Positions 25,628-35,677 of a DNA stretch of 64,000 bases are shown here, piece by piece. The stretch's first letter is position 1; each line of letters opens with the position of its first letter. The stretch is taken from assembly GCF_019334345.1 (NCBI RefSeq), contig NZ_JAHWQX010000004.1, positions 124,001-188,000 on the forward strand, given 5' to 3'. The notes under the pieces were generated by a model, which saw only the letters and a program-made list of their open reading frames with translations, was not told the origin of the DNA and made no database searches. Source of the DNA: Neohoeflea coraliihabitans (GTDB taxonomy: Bacteria; Pseudomonadota; Alphaproteobacteria; Rhizobiales; Rhizobiaceae). Both the position numbers and the translations under genes were made by a program.

Positions 25628-26818
25628 GTGAACGACGGCGATCATCAACGCAACGATACCTTTGGGCGGGGCGGCCATGGCGACGGGCCGATCGTGCCGC
25701 TCTCGCCGTCTCAGGCCTTGAAGCCGGAACAGGTTCCACCCCCGCCGACGCGCTCGCGCCGGGCCCGCAGCCAGGTGGTGATCTTTCTCAATTTCGTCAT
25801 GACCCTGACGATCCTCGTCGCCATCGCCGCCATCGGTATTTTCTGGTACGGCAAGGCGCAGTTCGAAGGGCCGGGTCCGCTCGATCAGACGACGGCGTTC
25901 ATGGTGCCTGAGGGCGCCGGCTTCAACCAGGTCGCCGCCGGTCTCGAACAGCGCGGCATCATATCCGATCAGCGCATTTTCAAGGTTGCCGGCAAGACGG
26001 TGCTCGGCGATGACACCATCAAGGCCGGCGAATACGAGATCCGCGCCAATGCCTCGATGGCGCAGATTCTCGAGCAGATGCGCGCCGGCAAGTCGATCCT
26101 TCACACCCTGACCATTCCCGAGGGCTTCACCACCGCACAGGTGATCGAGCGCATCAAGGCGCACGACATGCTCGAGGGCGAGCTGCCCGCCGAACTGCCG
26201 GCCGAGGGCGACCTGCTGCCCGAGACCTACAAATTCAGCCGCGGCACGGAGCGCGCCGACATCCTGCGCCAGATGCAGCGCGGCCAGCAGCGCGCTCTCG
26301 ACCAGATCTGGGCGCGCCGCGCCCCCGACCTGCCGCTGAAATCGAAGGAGGAACTGGTCATCCTTGCCTCGATCGTCGAGAAGGAAACGGCGCGCGCCGA
26401 CGAACGTCCGCATGTCGCCTCGGTGTTCTTCAACCGCCTCGAGCGGGGAATGCGCCTGCAGTCGGATCCCACGGTGATCTACGGTGTCTTCGGTGGCGAG
26501 GGCAAACCCTCCGACCGACCGATCTACAAGTCGGATCTCGAGAAGGAAACGCCCTACAACACCTATGTCATCAGCGGCCTGCCGCCGACGCCGATCGCCA
26601 ATCCCGGCCGCGAATCGATGGAAGCCGTCGCCAATCCCTCGCGCACCAAGGATCTCTATTTTGTCGCCGACGGCTATGGCGGCCACGCCTTTGCCGAAAC
26701 GCTCGACGAGCACAATCGCAATGTCGCCCGCTGGCGCCGCCTTGTCGCCAAGCAGGAAGCCGAGGCAGCCCGCCAGGCCGCGGCGGCAGCCGAACGGGAT
26801 GAGGCCCCGGCCGAATAG
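25628..26818 (+). CDS. mltG: Endolytic murein transglycosylase MltG (YceG-like)
   Basis: 396 residues from the GTG at 25628, which has GAGGGAATGAC just upstream; an ATG at 25586 would add 14 residues. A Pro/Arg-rich cytoplasmic leader of about 50 residues precedes one membrane helix (VVIFLNFVMTLTILVAIAAIGIFW). The periplasmic part has a LysM-like region (MVPEGAGFNQVAAGLEQ) and the YceG catalytic domain with the active Glu in ASIVEKETAR, then SDPTVIYG and YNTYVISGLPPTPIANPG. It cuts nascent glycan strands and sets their length. Position after fabF is common in proteobacteria. The C-terminus is Ala/Glu-rich. Confidence 0.93.
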   Translation: MNDGDHQRNDTFGRGGHGDGPIVPLSPSQALKPEQVPPPPTRSRRARSQVVIFLNFVMTLTILVAIAAIGIFWYGKAQFEGPGPLDQTTAFMVPEGAGFNQVAAGLEQRGIISDQRIFKVAGKTVLGDDTIKAGEYEIRANASMAQILEQMRAGKSILHTLTIPEGFTTAQVIERIKAHDMLEGELPAELPAEGDLLPETYKFSRGTERADILRQMQRGQQRALDQIWARRAPDLPLKSKEELVILASIVEKETARADERPHVASVFFNRLERGMRLQSDPTVIYGVFGGEGKPSDRPIYKSDLEKETPYNTYVISGLPPTPIANPGRESMEAVANPSRTKDLYFVADGYGGHAFAETLDEHNRNVARWRRLVAKQEAEAARQAAAAAERDEAPAE

Positions 26819-26906
26819 CTTTTCGTGCTGGCTTGACAGGTCGGCGCGCGCGCCGGGGTGAACGGGCCAGGCCGGCGCGCTCACCCGCCTCATTGGGGGA
26901 AACGAG

Positions 26907-27794
26907 ATGGCGATACAGTCGATGACGGGCTTTGCCCGCGCCCGGTGCGCCGATGCCAGCAATGCCTATGTCTGGGAAATCCGGTCCGTCAACGGCAAGG
27001 GGCTGGACATCCGACTGCGCCTGCCACCCGGCCTGGAGCATCTCGAACCTGAGATCCGCAAGAAACTCGGCTCTGCCTTTGCGCGCGGCAATCTGCAGGT
27101 CAGTCTCGCCATTGCCGAGGGCGGCCAGGCGCTGGAAGCCGTGATCAACGAGGCGGCGCTGGAAAGTGTTCTGGCCCTGGTTGACCGGCTCTCCAGCCGT
27201 ATCGATGCCGCGCCGCCACGTCTTGACGGCCTTCTCAATATCCGCGGCATGGTCGAATTGCGCGAGCCGGCGCTTGATGACGAGGCGCGCGGGCGGCGCG
27301 ATGCGGCGCTCGGTGCCGGACTGGATGAGGCCATCACCGCGTTGAGCGAGGGCCGCCAGCAGGAGGGCGCCGCCCTCGTCGCGGTTCTTCAGGATCAGCT
27401 TGAACGGGTGGCGGCTCTCGTCGAGGCGGTGGAAAACAGCCCCGCGCGTACGCCCGAAGCCATTCGCGCGCGGTTGGCGGATCAACTCGCTGCCCTGCTT
27501 GACGCCGGTGCGGCGCTCGATCCCGACCGGCTCGCCATGGAGGCCGCCTTGCTCGCCACCAAGGCCGATCTGCGCGAGGAGATCGATCGTCTGAAGGCGC
27601 ATGTCACAGCCGCGCGGGCTCTTCTCGCCGGCTCCGGCCCGGTCGGGCGGCGCCTTGATTTCCTGGCGCAGGAGTTCAATCGCGAAACCAACACCATCTG
27701 CTCGAAATCGAACGCCGCCGCCGTTACCGCGATCGGACTTGATTTGAAGGTGCTCATCGATCAGTTTCGCGAACAGATTCAGAACCTGGAGTGA
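26907..27794 (+). CDS. yicC: YicC family endoribonuclease-like protein
   Basis: 295 residues. [12 protein letters not shown] and [13 protein letters not shown] at the N-terminus, the RGNLQVSL segment, and the C-terminal [22 protein letters not shown] with [16 protein letters not shown] are signature stretches of the YicC/YloC family. E. coli YicC has been linked to RNA degradation and is needed under stress. Its stop overlaps the ribosome binding region of gmk (GGAG at 27788), so the two are translationally linked. Confidence 0.93.
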   Translation: MAIQSMTGFARARCADASNAYVWEIRSVNGKGLDIRLRLPPGLEHLEPEIRKKLGSAFARGNLQVSLAIAEGGQALEAVINEAALESVLALVDRLSSRIDAAPPRLDGLLNIRGMVELREPALDDEARGRRDAALGAGLDEAITALSEGRQQEGAALVAVLQDQLERVAALVEAVENSPARTPEAIRARLADQLAALLDAGAALDPDRLAMEAALLATKADLREEIDRLKAHVTAARALLAGSGPVGRRLDFLAQEFNRETNTICSKSNAAAVTAIGLDLKVLIDQFREQIQNLE

Positions 27795-27796
27795 CC

Positions 27797-28459
27797 ATGT
27801 CCGGCCCGACGACTGCCTCTCTGCCTTCCAGCCGCATCAAGCGTCGGGGGCTGATGCTCGTCTTGTCCTCGCCCTCGGGGGCCGGCAAGTCGACGATAGC
27901 CCGCAACCTTCTCGAGACCGACACCCAGCTCAGCCTGTCGGTCAGCGTCACCACCCGGCCCAAGCGCGCCAGCGAGATCGAGGGCGTGCACTACGAGTTC
28001 CTCTCGGCGCGTGAATTTGAGCGCATGCGCGCCAATGACGAACTCCTGGAGTGGGCCGAAGTGCATGGCAATTTCTACGGCACGCCGCGCGAGGCGGCCG
28101 AGCGCGCCATGGCCGAGGGGCGCGACATGCTGTTCGACATCGACTGGCAGGGGGCTTTGCAATTGCAGGAAAAGATGACCGCCGACGTGGTCTCCATCTT
28201 CATCCTGCCGCCCTCGATGGCCGAGCTGCGCGCCCGCCTCAACCGCCGCGCCGAGGATGCCGAGGACGTCATCGAGCGGCGCCTGAAAAATGCCCGGCTG
28301 GAGATAGAGCACTGGCGCGAATACGACTATTGCGTCGTCAACGACGATCTTGGACGCGCCTTTTCCGCCTGCCAGGCCATCGTGCAGTCCGAACGTCTGC
28401 GCCGCGACCGCCGGCCCGGCCTGTTCGAATTCGTCTCCGACCTGCTCAACGAGACCTAG
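27797..28459 (+). CDS. gmk: Guanylate kinase
   Basis: 220 residues from the ATG at 27797, 5 bp after GGAG; a GTG at 27791 is less well placed. The P-loop is [10 protein letters not shown], followed by [18 protein letters not shown] and the GMP-binding segment. [10 protein letters not shown] and IFILPPS are also typical. It converts GMP to GDP with ATP, feeding GTP and ppGpp pools. It ends the fabD-gmk gene run and converges with the EVE protein gene. Confidence 0.97.
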   Translation: MSGPTTASLPSSRIKRRGLMLVLSSPSGAGKSTIARNLLETDTQLSLSVSVTTRPKRASEIEGVHYEFLSAREFERMRANDELLEWAEVHGNFYGTPREAAERAMAEGRDMLFDIDWQGALQLQEKMTADVVSIFILPPSMAELRARLNRRAEDAEDVIERRLKNARLEIEHWREYDYCVVNDDLGRAFSACQAIVQSERLRRDRRPGLFEFVSDLLNET

Positions 28460-28474
28460 TGTCCTGATCCTCGC

Positions 28475-28494
28475 AGCCGGCATCCTGACCGGCT
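28475..28494. terminator. Short hairpin between gmk and the EVE gene
   Basis: AGCCGG (28475-28480) pairs with CCGGCT (28489-28494) across CATCCTGA and is followed by TTCAAA on the plus strand. It sits in the 36-bp convergent gap and might serve both genes. The stem is only 6 bp. Confidence 0.35.
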
Positions 28495-28495
28495 T

Positions 28496-28933
28496 TCAAA
28501 GCCGTTGCGGATCGGCACCCATCGCCGCCGCGATCGCCGCGAAGTCACCGCGACTGACGCGCAGCCGCCCGGAGCGGAAGGCGCCACCCCAGTTGTTGCC
28601 GAGCAGACGCGTCACATCGAGCGCTGAAAGCAGCGGCCGGATTTCCGCCTGCCGCGCCTCGGGAACGTAATCGACATCGACCCGCCACGGCGAAAAATCA
28701 TCGCCCGCTTCTACCTGGTAGGCCCGCGCCGAGGTGACCTGGCCGAGCGCCGTGAAGGCCTGCACCGCCGCGCCGCCGTCCAGCGCCGTGCGCGGCGAGT
28801 AATAGGCGATCCAGTCCCCTTGCTGCAGCGCCTGCACGGCGCTTTTCCGGCCGTGGCCAAGCTGCGCAAAGCCCCCTTCGACCCCGCGTTGCACGTGATC
28901 GCGGCTGGCGACACAGATCCAGTACTGGTGCAT
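28496..28933 (-). CDS. EVE domain protein (PUA-like fold)
   Basis: 145 residues from the ATG at 28933, with AGGAGG about 11 bp upstream; the frame is open further upstream into the rsmA region. MHQYWICVASRDHVQRGVEGGF and GDWIAYYSPRT with the conserved Trp/Tyr pattern match the EVE (PUA-like) fold, here as a stand-alone domain. The C-terminus LGNNWGGAFRSGRLRVS is also typical. EVE proteins are thought to bind modified bases in DNA or RNA; that role is inferred. The gene is 28 bp from the rsmA stop on the same strand. Confidence 0.75.
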   Translation of the reverse strand: MHQYWICVASRDHVQRGVEGGFAQLGHGRKSAVQALQQGDWIAYYSPRTALDGGAAVQAFTALGQVTSARAYQVEAGDDFSPWRVDVDYVPEARQAEIRPLLSALDVTRLLGNNWGGAFRSGRLRVSRGDFAAIAAAMGADPQRL

Positions 28934-28961
28934 GCGGACCGCTTCCTCCTGCGCCCTGCCT

Positions 28962-29837
28962 CTATCCCGAAGTGCCGGCCTGCGCATCAAGGCACCGGGC
29001 CAGCGTGCAGAACTCGGCGATGCTGAGCGTTTCCGCACGCCGCTGCGGATCGATCTCAGCCGCATTCAGGAGGCGCTCGCCGCCAACCGGCTTCAGGCTC
29101 TGGCGCAGCATCTTGCGGCGCTGACCGAAGGCGGCCTGCGTGATCCGCTCCAGCGATGCCAGCTGACAGGGCAGGCGCTCGCGCCGCGGCTCGAGATGCA
29201 CCACCGACGAGGTCACCTTCGGCGGCGGGTGAAAGGCCTGCGGCGAGATGTCGAACAGGATCTCCGCGTGTGTCAGCCAGCCGGCCAGCACGCCGAGGCG
29301 GCCATAGTGCTTGTCCCCCGCCGCTGCGACAATGCGCTGCCCGACTTCCTTCTGGAACATCAGTGTCATCGAGCTCCAGAACGGCGTGCCGGCATCCGCC
29401 GTCAGCCAGTTGAGCAGCAATTGCGTGCCGATATTATAGGGCAGATTGGCGACGATCTTCACCGGCAAGTCGTCTTCGCCTCCGGACCGGGCGGCGGCAA
29501 GCGCCGCCAGATCGGTGCTCAGCGCATCGGCTTCGATGATCTCCAGCCGGCCGGGATAATGCGCGGCGATCTCGCCGAGCGCCGGCAGGCAGCGCCGGTC
29601 CCGCTCGATCGCAATCACGCGCTCCGCCCCCTCGGCAAGCAAGGCCCTGGTCAGGCCGCCCGGTCCGGGACCGATCTCGATCACCAGTGCACCGGCCAGC
29701 GGGCCGGCGGAGCGGGCGATCTTCTGTGTCAGGTTGAGATCGAAGAGAAAGTTCTGCCCAAGCGCTTTGACGGCGGTCAGCCCGTGCGCCGCCGCCACCT
29801 CCCGCAACGGCGGCAATCCGTCAAAGGCAAGGCTCAT
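28962..29837 (-). CDS. rsmA: 16S rRNA (adenine1518/1519-N6)-dimethyltransferase KsgA
   Basis: 291 residues. [18 protein letters not shown] is the N-terminal signature, [16 protein letters not shown] the SAM-binding motif and [17 protein letters not shown] the NLPY active-site motif. [14 protein letters not shown] begins the C-terminal RNA-binding part. It dimethylates two adenines near the 3' end of 16S rRNA as a late 30S assembly checkpoint. Its ATG overlaps the pdxA stop, so the two are coupled, as in many proteobacteria. It closes the lptF-to-rsmA operon. Confidence 0.97.
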   Translation of the reverse strand: MSLAFDGLPPLREVAAAHGLTAVKALGQNFLFDLNLTQKIARSAGPLAGALVIEIGPGPGGLTRALLAEGAERVIAIERDRRCLPALGEIAAHYPGRLEIIEADALSTDLAALAAARSGGEDDLPVKIVANLPYNIGTQLLLNWLTADAGTPFWSSMTLMFQKEVGQRIVAAAGDKHYGRLGVLAGWLTHAEILFDISPQAFHPPPKVTSSVVHLEPRRERLPCQLASLERITQAAFGQRRKMLRQSLKPVGGERLLNAAEIDPQRRAETLSIAEFCTLARCLDAQAGTSG

Positions 29838-30859
29838 GCATCCCCCGCAACACGGCGCCCGGATTGTGCCGCTGCCATCTGTCCCGCAAGCCGAAGGGCG
29901 GCAATCAGGCTGTCCGGGCGCGCATCACCGCTGCCCGCCAGGCTGAAGGCCGTGCCATGGTCCGGCGAGGTGCGGATGAACGGCAGGCCGAGCGTCGCAT
30001 TGACGCCGTCGTGAAATCCAAGGGTTTTGGCCGGGATCAGCGCCTGATCGTGATACATGCACACCGCTGCATCATAGCTGGCGCGCGCCTCCGGATGAAA
30101 CATCGTATCGGCCGGCAGCGGGCCGATGGCCTGCACCCCGAGGGCGCGCAGCTGGCGCACCGCCGGCAGGACGATCTCGCCATCCTCATCGCCAAGAGCG
30201 CCACTTTCTCCGGCATGCGGATTGAGGCCGGAAACTGCCAGACGCGGCGCGGCGATTCCGAACCGGGCCTTAAGCTCGCGGGCAATGATCTGCCCGGTCT
30301 CGACGATGGCCTCGGTCGTCAGCTGCCCCGTAACCTCTTTCAGCGGAATGTGGATGGTCACCGGCGCCACTTTCAGCTGGCTGTTGACCAGCAGCATCAC
30401 CGGCCGCACCGTGCGCCTGAGATGCTCGGCGGCCAGCGCCGCGAGAAATTCCGTATGGCCGGGAAACAGAAACCCGGCATCATAGAGCACCGCCTTGGCG
30501 ATCGGAGCCGTCACCACGCCATCGGCATCGCCGGTCAGCGTCAGCCGCACGGCCTGGCGGATCGCCTCGATCGTGGCGGAGGCATTATCGGTGTTGGGCT
30601 GGCCCGGGCGGGCCGGCCTGGCGCAGCGCACCGGCAGGACGGGGAGGGCGGCCGCAAAATGCGCGTCGGCCGCCGCCGCCGCCTCGATTTCGATGAGCGG
30701 CAACTCGACATCAAGCAAGGCGGCGCGGTCCCGCAATACCGCCGGATCGCCGATGACAAAGAATGCGGCGATGTCCGCCTCGCGCCGCTGCAGCCAGGCG
30801 CCGATGGCAATGTCCGGGCCGATCCCGGCAGGATCGCCCATGCTCAGTGCCAGCGCCAT
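29834..30859 (-). CDS. pdxA: 4-hydroxythreonine-4-phosphate dehydrogenase
   Basis: 341 residues from the ATG at 30859, which gives the canonical [18 protein letters not shown]; the frame extends upstream into surA without homology. [25 protein letters not shown] (metal-ligand His) and LNPHAGE with a second His are PdxA signatures, and [12 protein letters not shown] and [20 protein letters not shown] close the active site. It oxidises 4-phosphohydroxy-L-threonine in pyridoxal 5'-phosphate synthesis. It lies between surA and rsmA, the usual order. Confidence 0.97.
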   Translation of the reverse strand: MALALSMGDPAGIGPDIAIGAWLQRREADIAAFFVIGDPAVLRDRAALLDVELPLIEIEAAAAADAHFAAALPVLPVRCARPARPGQPNTDNASATIEAIRQAVRLTLTGDADGVVTAPIAKAVLYDAGFLFPGHTEFLAALAAEHLRRTVRPVMLLVNSQLKVAPVTIHIPLKEVTGQLTTEAIVETGQIIARELKARFGIAAPRLAVSGLNPHAGESGALGDEDGEIVLPAVRQLRALGVQAIGPLPADTMFHPEARASYDAAVCMYHDQALIPAKTLGFHDGVNATLGLPFIRTSPDHGTAFSLAGSGDARPDSLIAALRLAGQMAAAQSGRRVAGDA

Positions 30860-30887
30860 GCCGCACTCCCTTGAGCGGGTTCCGGCC

Positions 30888-31841
30888 CTAGCGGTTGGAA
30901 ATCCGCGCCCGGCCCCGCAGTTCCTCGAGAAATTTCTGGGCATCGGCGCTGTCGCCATCGCCGTCGTCGCCCTCGGCCTGGAACACCATTGCCGCCGCCA
31001 CATCGTCGGAAACGGTCTTTTCCGAGCAGATCAGGATGAACTCGATGCCGCGATCGGTGGTCCGCGTCCCGGTCGTGCTGCCGGCATTGGATTTCTCGAT
31101 CAGCGGCTTCCAGTCAGCCGGCAATTGCGGCTGCAGCACCCGCCCGAGATCGCGCACGGTGACATCGCGCAGGCCCTTGACGACATCATGCGTGCCGCCG
31201 CAACCCGACAGGCGTCCGCGCAATTGCTCGGCCTCGCGCTTGCGCGCCGCCAGCAATGCGTTTGAGCGTTTCGCCTTGGGCACCACGAAGATCACCTGCT
31301 GCAGGATATATTCCGTCGTCGAGGGTTTCGAGCCGCCGCGCTCGAGCATCTTCGACACCAGCTCCTGGGTCGACATCTGGCCCCCATCGGCGCTGGCAAA
31401 ACGGGCCCTCACCAGGCGCGGCCAGGTCATCTGCACGCGGATGTAATCCTTGAAGTGGCCGGCGGTGACACCGGCTTGCGCCAGCACCTTGTTCAGTTGG
31501 CCGGCGGTCATCTTGTTCGACTGCGCAAAGCGCTGATAGGAGGCCTCGACCTGCGCATCGGGAATCGACAGTCCGACCCGGCGCGCCTCCTGCATCTTCA
31601 GGGCTTCCTCCGTCAGCTGCTCGCGCGCCTTCTGCGCCAGGTTGCCCTTGGCGCGCTGCAGCCGCAGAAAGGCCGTGCGGCGTGCCAGGTCAACACTGGT
31701 GATGGCCTGGTTGTTGACGATGATCTTGATTTCGCTGGCCGCCCGAACCGGAGCAACACCGCCAAGCGGTGCGGCAAGCACGAGAGCGGCCACCAGGGCC
31801 AGGGCGCGACCGCCGCGACGTCCGATTGCCATGAATTCCAT
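30888..31841 (-). CDS. surA: SurA-type periplasmic chaperone
   Basis: 317 residues from the ATG at 31841, with AAAGGA 7 bp upstream; the frame also opens with a TTG two codons earlier. An Arg-rich signal peptide (GRRGGRALALVAALVLAAPLGG) ends near VRAASEIK. IKIIVNNQAITSVDLARR and the following helices are the SurA N-terminal domain. The C-terminal part is a degraded parvulin-like region; I cannot see a full catalytic set. SurA escorts outer-membrane barrels to BamA; LptD, encoded just upstream in the operon, is a known client. Confidence 0.85.
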   Translation of the reverse strand: MEFMAIGRRGGRALALVAALVLAAPLGGVAPVRAASEIKIIVNNQAITSVDLARRTAFLRLQRAKGNLAQKAREQLTEEALKMQEARRVGLSIPDAQVEASYQRFAQSNKMTAGQLNKVLAQAGVTAGHFKDYIRVQMTWPRLVRARFASADGGQMSTQELVSKMLERGGSKPSTTEYILQQVIFVVPKAKRSNALLAARKREAEQLRGRLSGCGGTHDVVKGLRDVTVRDLGRVLQPQLPADWKPLIEKSNAGSTTGTRTTDRGIEFILICSEKTVSDDVAAAMVFQAEGDDGDGDSADAQKFLEELRGRARISNR

Positions 31842-32108
31842 CGTCAAGTCCTTTCATTCCTCTGACAGCCCCCGCAGTCGTCTGGCTCACCCTCGATCGC
31901 GAGCCTCGAGCGCGCGCTTCGGTTTCGGCGCGGCGCCGGCGGGGCAGCGTATCGCAAGCCGGTCACGCCGATCGCCGCGAGCGCCAGTGCGGGACAGTCT
32001 GCTGGTCTTGATCGCCGCTTGTTGCGGCGAAACCATGACGGCACCGGCACCCCGGACGCAGAAACCGGCCCGCGCGCGCCGGATCGCCTGATCCCAAGGG
32101 TCCTGACC

Positions 32109-34583
32109 CTAGAAGGTTTTGCCGGTGGAATTGCCGAAGTCAAGATCGCCGAGTGTCCGGAAGCTCAACCGTGCGCCAAGGCTCCATTCGTTCGGATTGT
32201 CCGTGTAGCTTGGCCGGTGCGTATAGCTCACCGTCACGATCACGCATTCGTTCTCGAAGGAAAAACCGGCCATCGAGGTGTTGAAGCGTTTTTCGACCAG
32301 ATCGTAACCCGACGAGCCGAAAACGCTCCAGTTCTCGTGGAACCGCAGGTTCAGGGCCCCGCTGACACCACGCCGGTCCTCTTCCGATCCGTAGCCGGCC
32401 GTGCCGGTCGCCCGCTGTGCCTTGATGTCGGAATAGGTGATCCGGCCTGTCAGCGCTTCGTTGGTGAATGTCGCGGTCAGATCGCCGCGGGCCATGTCGA
32501 ACGTGTCCTTGTCGAGGCGCGCGCTGGCCGTCAGTCCGACGCCGACCGGCAACTCGATGCCGGCCAGGCCGACATAATCCGAGACATCCTGATCAAGTCC
32601 GGAATTGCGTCCGGCAAAGGTCAGGCTATCGACCGTGAAGGAGTTCACGCCCCCCAGATGGTAGGATTGTCCGAACAGCGCCCGTGCCGTCACGCCATTG
32701 GCGAAGCTGCCGGTGTAGCGCATGCCGACATTGGCGCGGCTGCCGCCCTCGATGCGGTCATAGCCCGAAAACTTGTCGCGCTCGAACAGCGTCGCGGCAT
32801 CGAAGACGAAGCTTTGCGCATCCTCGTTCGGCAATTCGCCGGCGTAGGATTCGTTGGGCCGCAGGAACACCTGGGCGATCGGCTCGAAGACATGTGTCGA
32901 TGAGGCGGTGGTCACCAGGAGCGGATAATTCACCTCGAGGCCGGCAGTCACCATGCCGCGCCAGGCGGAATCGTCGTAATGCAGGGTTCCGGGCATGGAA
33001 CTGGTATCGAAATGATGCCCGTCGGCGCGCGCCGCGAGAAGCGGGGACACGCGCAGACCGAAATTGGTCGTCAGCGTCCGCTTCCATTCCAGCTCTGCCG
33101 TCACCCGCTGGTTCTGGCCCTGCAGACCCCGGTAGATGCCATCGACCTCGTATTCCGTATCGCGGCTGATCGCCTGACCATTGACGTCGAGCGACAATTC
33201 GCCGCCGAGCACCGGCTGCGAGAAGATCTTGTTGTAGTCGAGCAGCGGATGCACCCGCCCCTCGCGATCCTCGAGATAGTCGGCGAGATATTGACCGCTC
33301 GAACGGATCGTCGAACTGCGCACATCCACCTTGAAGGCGTAGAGATCGAAGTAATTGCGCTCGCCAAGGCCGGTCAGATACACCTCGGAGACGTGGTGGG
33401 TCTCGTCGAACCCTTCTATGCCGTAGGTGCGTGCGAAGGCCGGGTCGGATTCGAGCATCGCTTTCCAGCCGAACGTCCAGCGCGAGTTCAGGTTGAACTG
33501 ACCGGTCGTGCCGACCAGGCCGCGCTCGGTCTTCTCGCTGTCGACGGTGGCCGTGCCGCTGTCTGAATAAAGGTCTTCCGGCTGCTGCTGCGAGATGCCC
33601 GCCATGCGCAACCGGATGATGCCGTTGTCGAACTGCTGGCGATACTCGCTGTCGAGTAGAAAGCCCTGCTTGGTATAGCCGGTGCCCCACACGGTCAGGT
33701 CCGCGCTCGGTCCGAGCGTCAGGAAATAGGGCACGGTCAGGAAATAACCGAGATCGTCGTCGCTGCCGATCGACGGGGTCAGAAAGCCGCTCTTGCGCTT
33801 GCGGTCGAAGTCCGGCACCTCGAAATAGGGCAGATAGGCGATCGGCAGACCGAACAGTTCGAAACGGGCATTGCGCAGGCGGATCGTCTTGGTGCGCTCG
33901 TCGCGCACCACCTTTTCCGCCTTGACCTGCCAGAACGGCGGCTTTTCCGGATTTTTCTCGCACGCTTCGCAGGCCGTGTAGACGCCGTGATTGAAGGTTG
34001 TCACCACGCCGCCGCGCCGGTCGGCACTTTCAGCGGCGATGCGGGTATTGTCCGGCGTCTCGATTTTCAGCGCCGTCACGAAACCATCGGCAAAATCGTC
34101 GGTGATGTCGATCTCGTCGGCATAGATGACATTGCCGTCCGGTTCGACGATCTGCACATCGCCGACAGCGCGCATCCGGCCGGTGACCTGATTGTATTCC
34201 ACCTGGCGCGCCACGAGGTTGTAGCCGCCATAGTCGATCTGGACGCCGCCGCTGGCGATCACCCGTTCGGTCACATTGTTGTAGATCAGCTCATCAGCGG
34301 TCAGCAGCATCTGCTCATCGGCGGGCAGATCGAAATCTCCCGGAACAGACTGCGCCGCGACAGGGGAGGCGGTCAGCGATGCCGCAAGCAGTCCCGGCGT
34401 CAGTGCCAGCGCCGCCGCCACGACGACCGGCACGGCACCGCGTGCCAGACGACTCGGCAGGGGTGCGCCGGTTCTGGCCGTATCGGTCTTGGCGACGTGG
34501 ACCCCATCCCCGGCACTCAAGACCGTTCCCGCGCGCAACACGCGCCCGCGCGAAGATCGATTCAATCGGCTTTTCGCCGTCAC
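32109..34583 (-). CDS. lptD: LPS-assembly outer membrane protein LptD
   Basis: 824 residues. The GTG start at 34583 has AAGGAGG upstream and overlaps the lptG stop (TAGTG). The leader is long; the hydrophobic signal core VPVVVAAALALTPGLLAASL ends at PVAAQS. The OstA/LptA-like jellyroll (LTADELIYNNVTERVIASGG, QIVEPDGNVIYADEIDITDD) occupies about residues 90-200, followed by the C-terminal barrel, which ends ...DLDFGNSTGKTF. LptD with LptE inserts LPS into the outer leaflet. Neighbours lptF, lptG and surA belong to the same export pathway. Confidence 0.96.
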   Translation of the reverse strand: MTAKSRLNRSSRGRVLRAGTVLSAGDGVHVAKTDTARTGAPLPSRLARGAVPVVVAAALALTPGLLAASLTASPVAAQSVPGDFDLPADEQMLLTADELIYNNVTERVIASGGVQIDYGGYNLVARQVEYNQVTGRMRAVGDVQIVEPDGNVIYADEIDITDDFADGFVTALKIETPDNTRIAAESADRRGGVVTTFNHGVYTACEACEKNPEKPPFWQVKAEKVVRDERTKTIRLRNARFELFGLPIAYLPYFEVPDFDRKRKSGFLTPSIGSDDDLGYFLTVPYFLTLGPSADLTVWGTGYTKQGFLLDSEYRQQFDNGIIRLRMAGISQQQPEDLYSDSGTATVDSEKTERGLVGTTGQFNLNSRWTFGWKAMLESDPAFARTYGIEGFDETHHVSEVYLTGLGERNYFDLYAFKVDVRSSTIRSSGQYLADYLEDREGRVHPLLDYNKIFSQPVLGGELSLDVNGQAISRDTEYEVDGIYRGLQGQNQRVTAELEWKRTLTTNFGLRVSPLLAARADGHHFDTSSMPGTLHYDDSAWRGMVTAGLEVNYPLLVTTASSTHVFEPIAQVFLRPNESYAGELPNEDAQSFVFDAATLFERDKFSGYDRIEGGSRANVGMRYTGSFANGVTARALFGQSYHLGGVNSFTVDSLTFAGRNSGLDQDVSDYVGLAGIELPVGVGLTASARLDKDTFDMARGDLTATFTNEALTGRITYSDIKAQRATGTAGYGSEEDRRGVSGALNLRFHENWSVFGSSGYDLVEKRFNTSMAGFSFENECVIVTVSYTHRPSYTDNPNEWSLGARLSFRTLGDLDFGNSTGKTF

Positions 34584-35677
34584 TATCCGTCCTCCTTGTG
34601 GAGAAGTACCGTTGTCCCCAGTGAAGCCGCGACGACGACCGGCAACCAGGCCGCCACGACAGGCGGCAGAGTACCGGCCTCTCCGAATGCCTGTATCACT
34701 TCCGAAACGACATAAAGCATGAAGCCAGCGAGGATTCCACCCAGAATTACCGCCATGGATTGTCCGAACCTTACAAATCGCAAGGAAACCATCGCCGCGA
34801 TCACCGTCATGGAGGCAAACAGGGCCGGCAGCGCCAGCAATCTATGGAAGCTCATGGCATAGCTGTTGGCCGACACGCCATAGGAGCGGGCGGCGGCAAT
34901 CTTGCCGGGCAGGTCGAACACGGAAATGGATTCGGCAGGCACCAGCGATTCGCCGAGAAACTCCGGCTCGAGCGTCGTCGCCACCTCGAAGCGATCCAGC
35001 GTCTCCCGCGGTTCTCCCGCCCTGTAGCGATTGACATTCCGAAGCACCCAGGCGCCGTCGGTCAGCGTTGCTCTCTCCGCTTCCAGCCGGTCGATCGGCT
35101 TGCCCTCCGGATCGAAGCGGATGAAGGTCGCATCGCCCAGTTGCGTGCCGCTTCCGGCGCGGATTCGCGCGCCGATGATCGTATCGCCCTCATCGGTGTG
35201 CTGTTTGAACCACGGTGGCCCGGAATTTTCACGCGGCGTCGCCGAACGCAGCTCGTTTTCGAGCAAGGTCTCCTCGACAATGCCGGTGGCGCGTGTGGCA
35301 AGCGGATTGAGAACGACGATCGCCACCAGGCCGAGCAGCAGATTGGCAACCAGCAACGGCGCCAGAAACTGCCAGGCCGACACCCCCGCAGCGCGCACCA
35401 CCACCAGTTCATATTTCCGGTTGAGCTGCATCAAGGTCGCGATCGAGGCCAGCAATGCGATGAACGGCACCGCCGCCTGCGCCACCAGCGGCACGCGCAG
35501 GGCCGCGATGTAAAAGGCAATGCCGACGTGATAATTCGGCGATCCCGACAGGCGGCCCGCCGTCTCGTTGAAATCCACCAGCCAGATCACCAGCATCACG
35601 GCCAGGAAATAGCCGATGAACATCTTCAGGTAACGGCGGAAGAAGTAGCGCCACAAGGTCCCCGGAAACACTCTCAT
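34583..35677 (-). CDS. lptG: LPS export ABC transporter permease LptG
   Basis: 364 residues from the ATG at 35677, which overlaps the lptF stop (ATGA). A first helix (MFIGYFLAVMLVIWLVDFNE) with two more forms the N-terminal bundle; a periplasmic beta-jellyroll follows (about residues 130-260), then three C-terminal helices. The segment ELVVVRAAGVSAWQFL is the coupling region for the LptB ATPase. With LptF it extracts LPS from the inner membrane. The lptB gene is not in this window. Confidence 0.95.
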   Translation of the reverse strand: MRVFPGTLWRYFFRRYLKMFIGYFLAVMLVIWLVDFNETAGRLSGSPNYHVGIAFYIAALRVPLVAQAAVPFIALLASIATLMQLNRKYELVVVRAAGVSAWQFLAPLLVANLLLGLVAIVVLNPLATRATGIVEETLLENELRSATPRENSGPPWFKQHTDEGDTIIGARIRAGSGTQLGDATFIRFDPEGKPIDRLEAERATLTDGAWVLRNVNRYRAGEPRETLDRFEVATTLEPEFLGESLVPAESISVFDLPGKIAAARSYGVSANSYAMSFHRLLALPALFASMTVIAAMVSLRFVRFGQSMAVILGGILAGFMLYVVSEVIQAFGEAGTLPPVVAAWLPVVVAASLGTTVLLHKEDG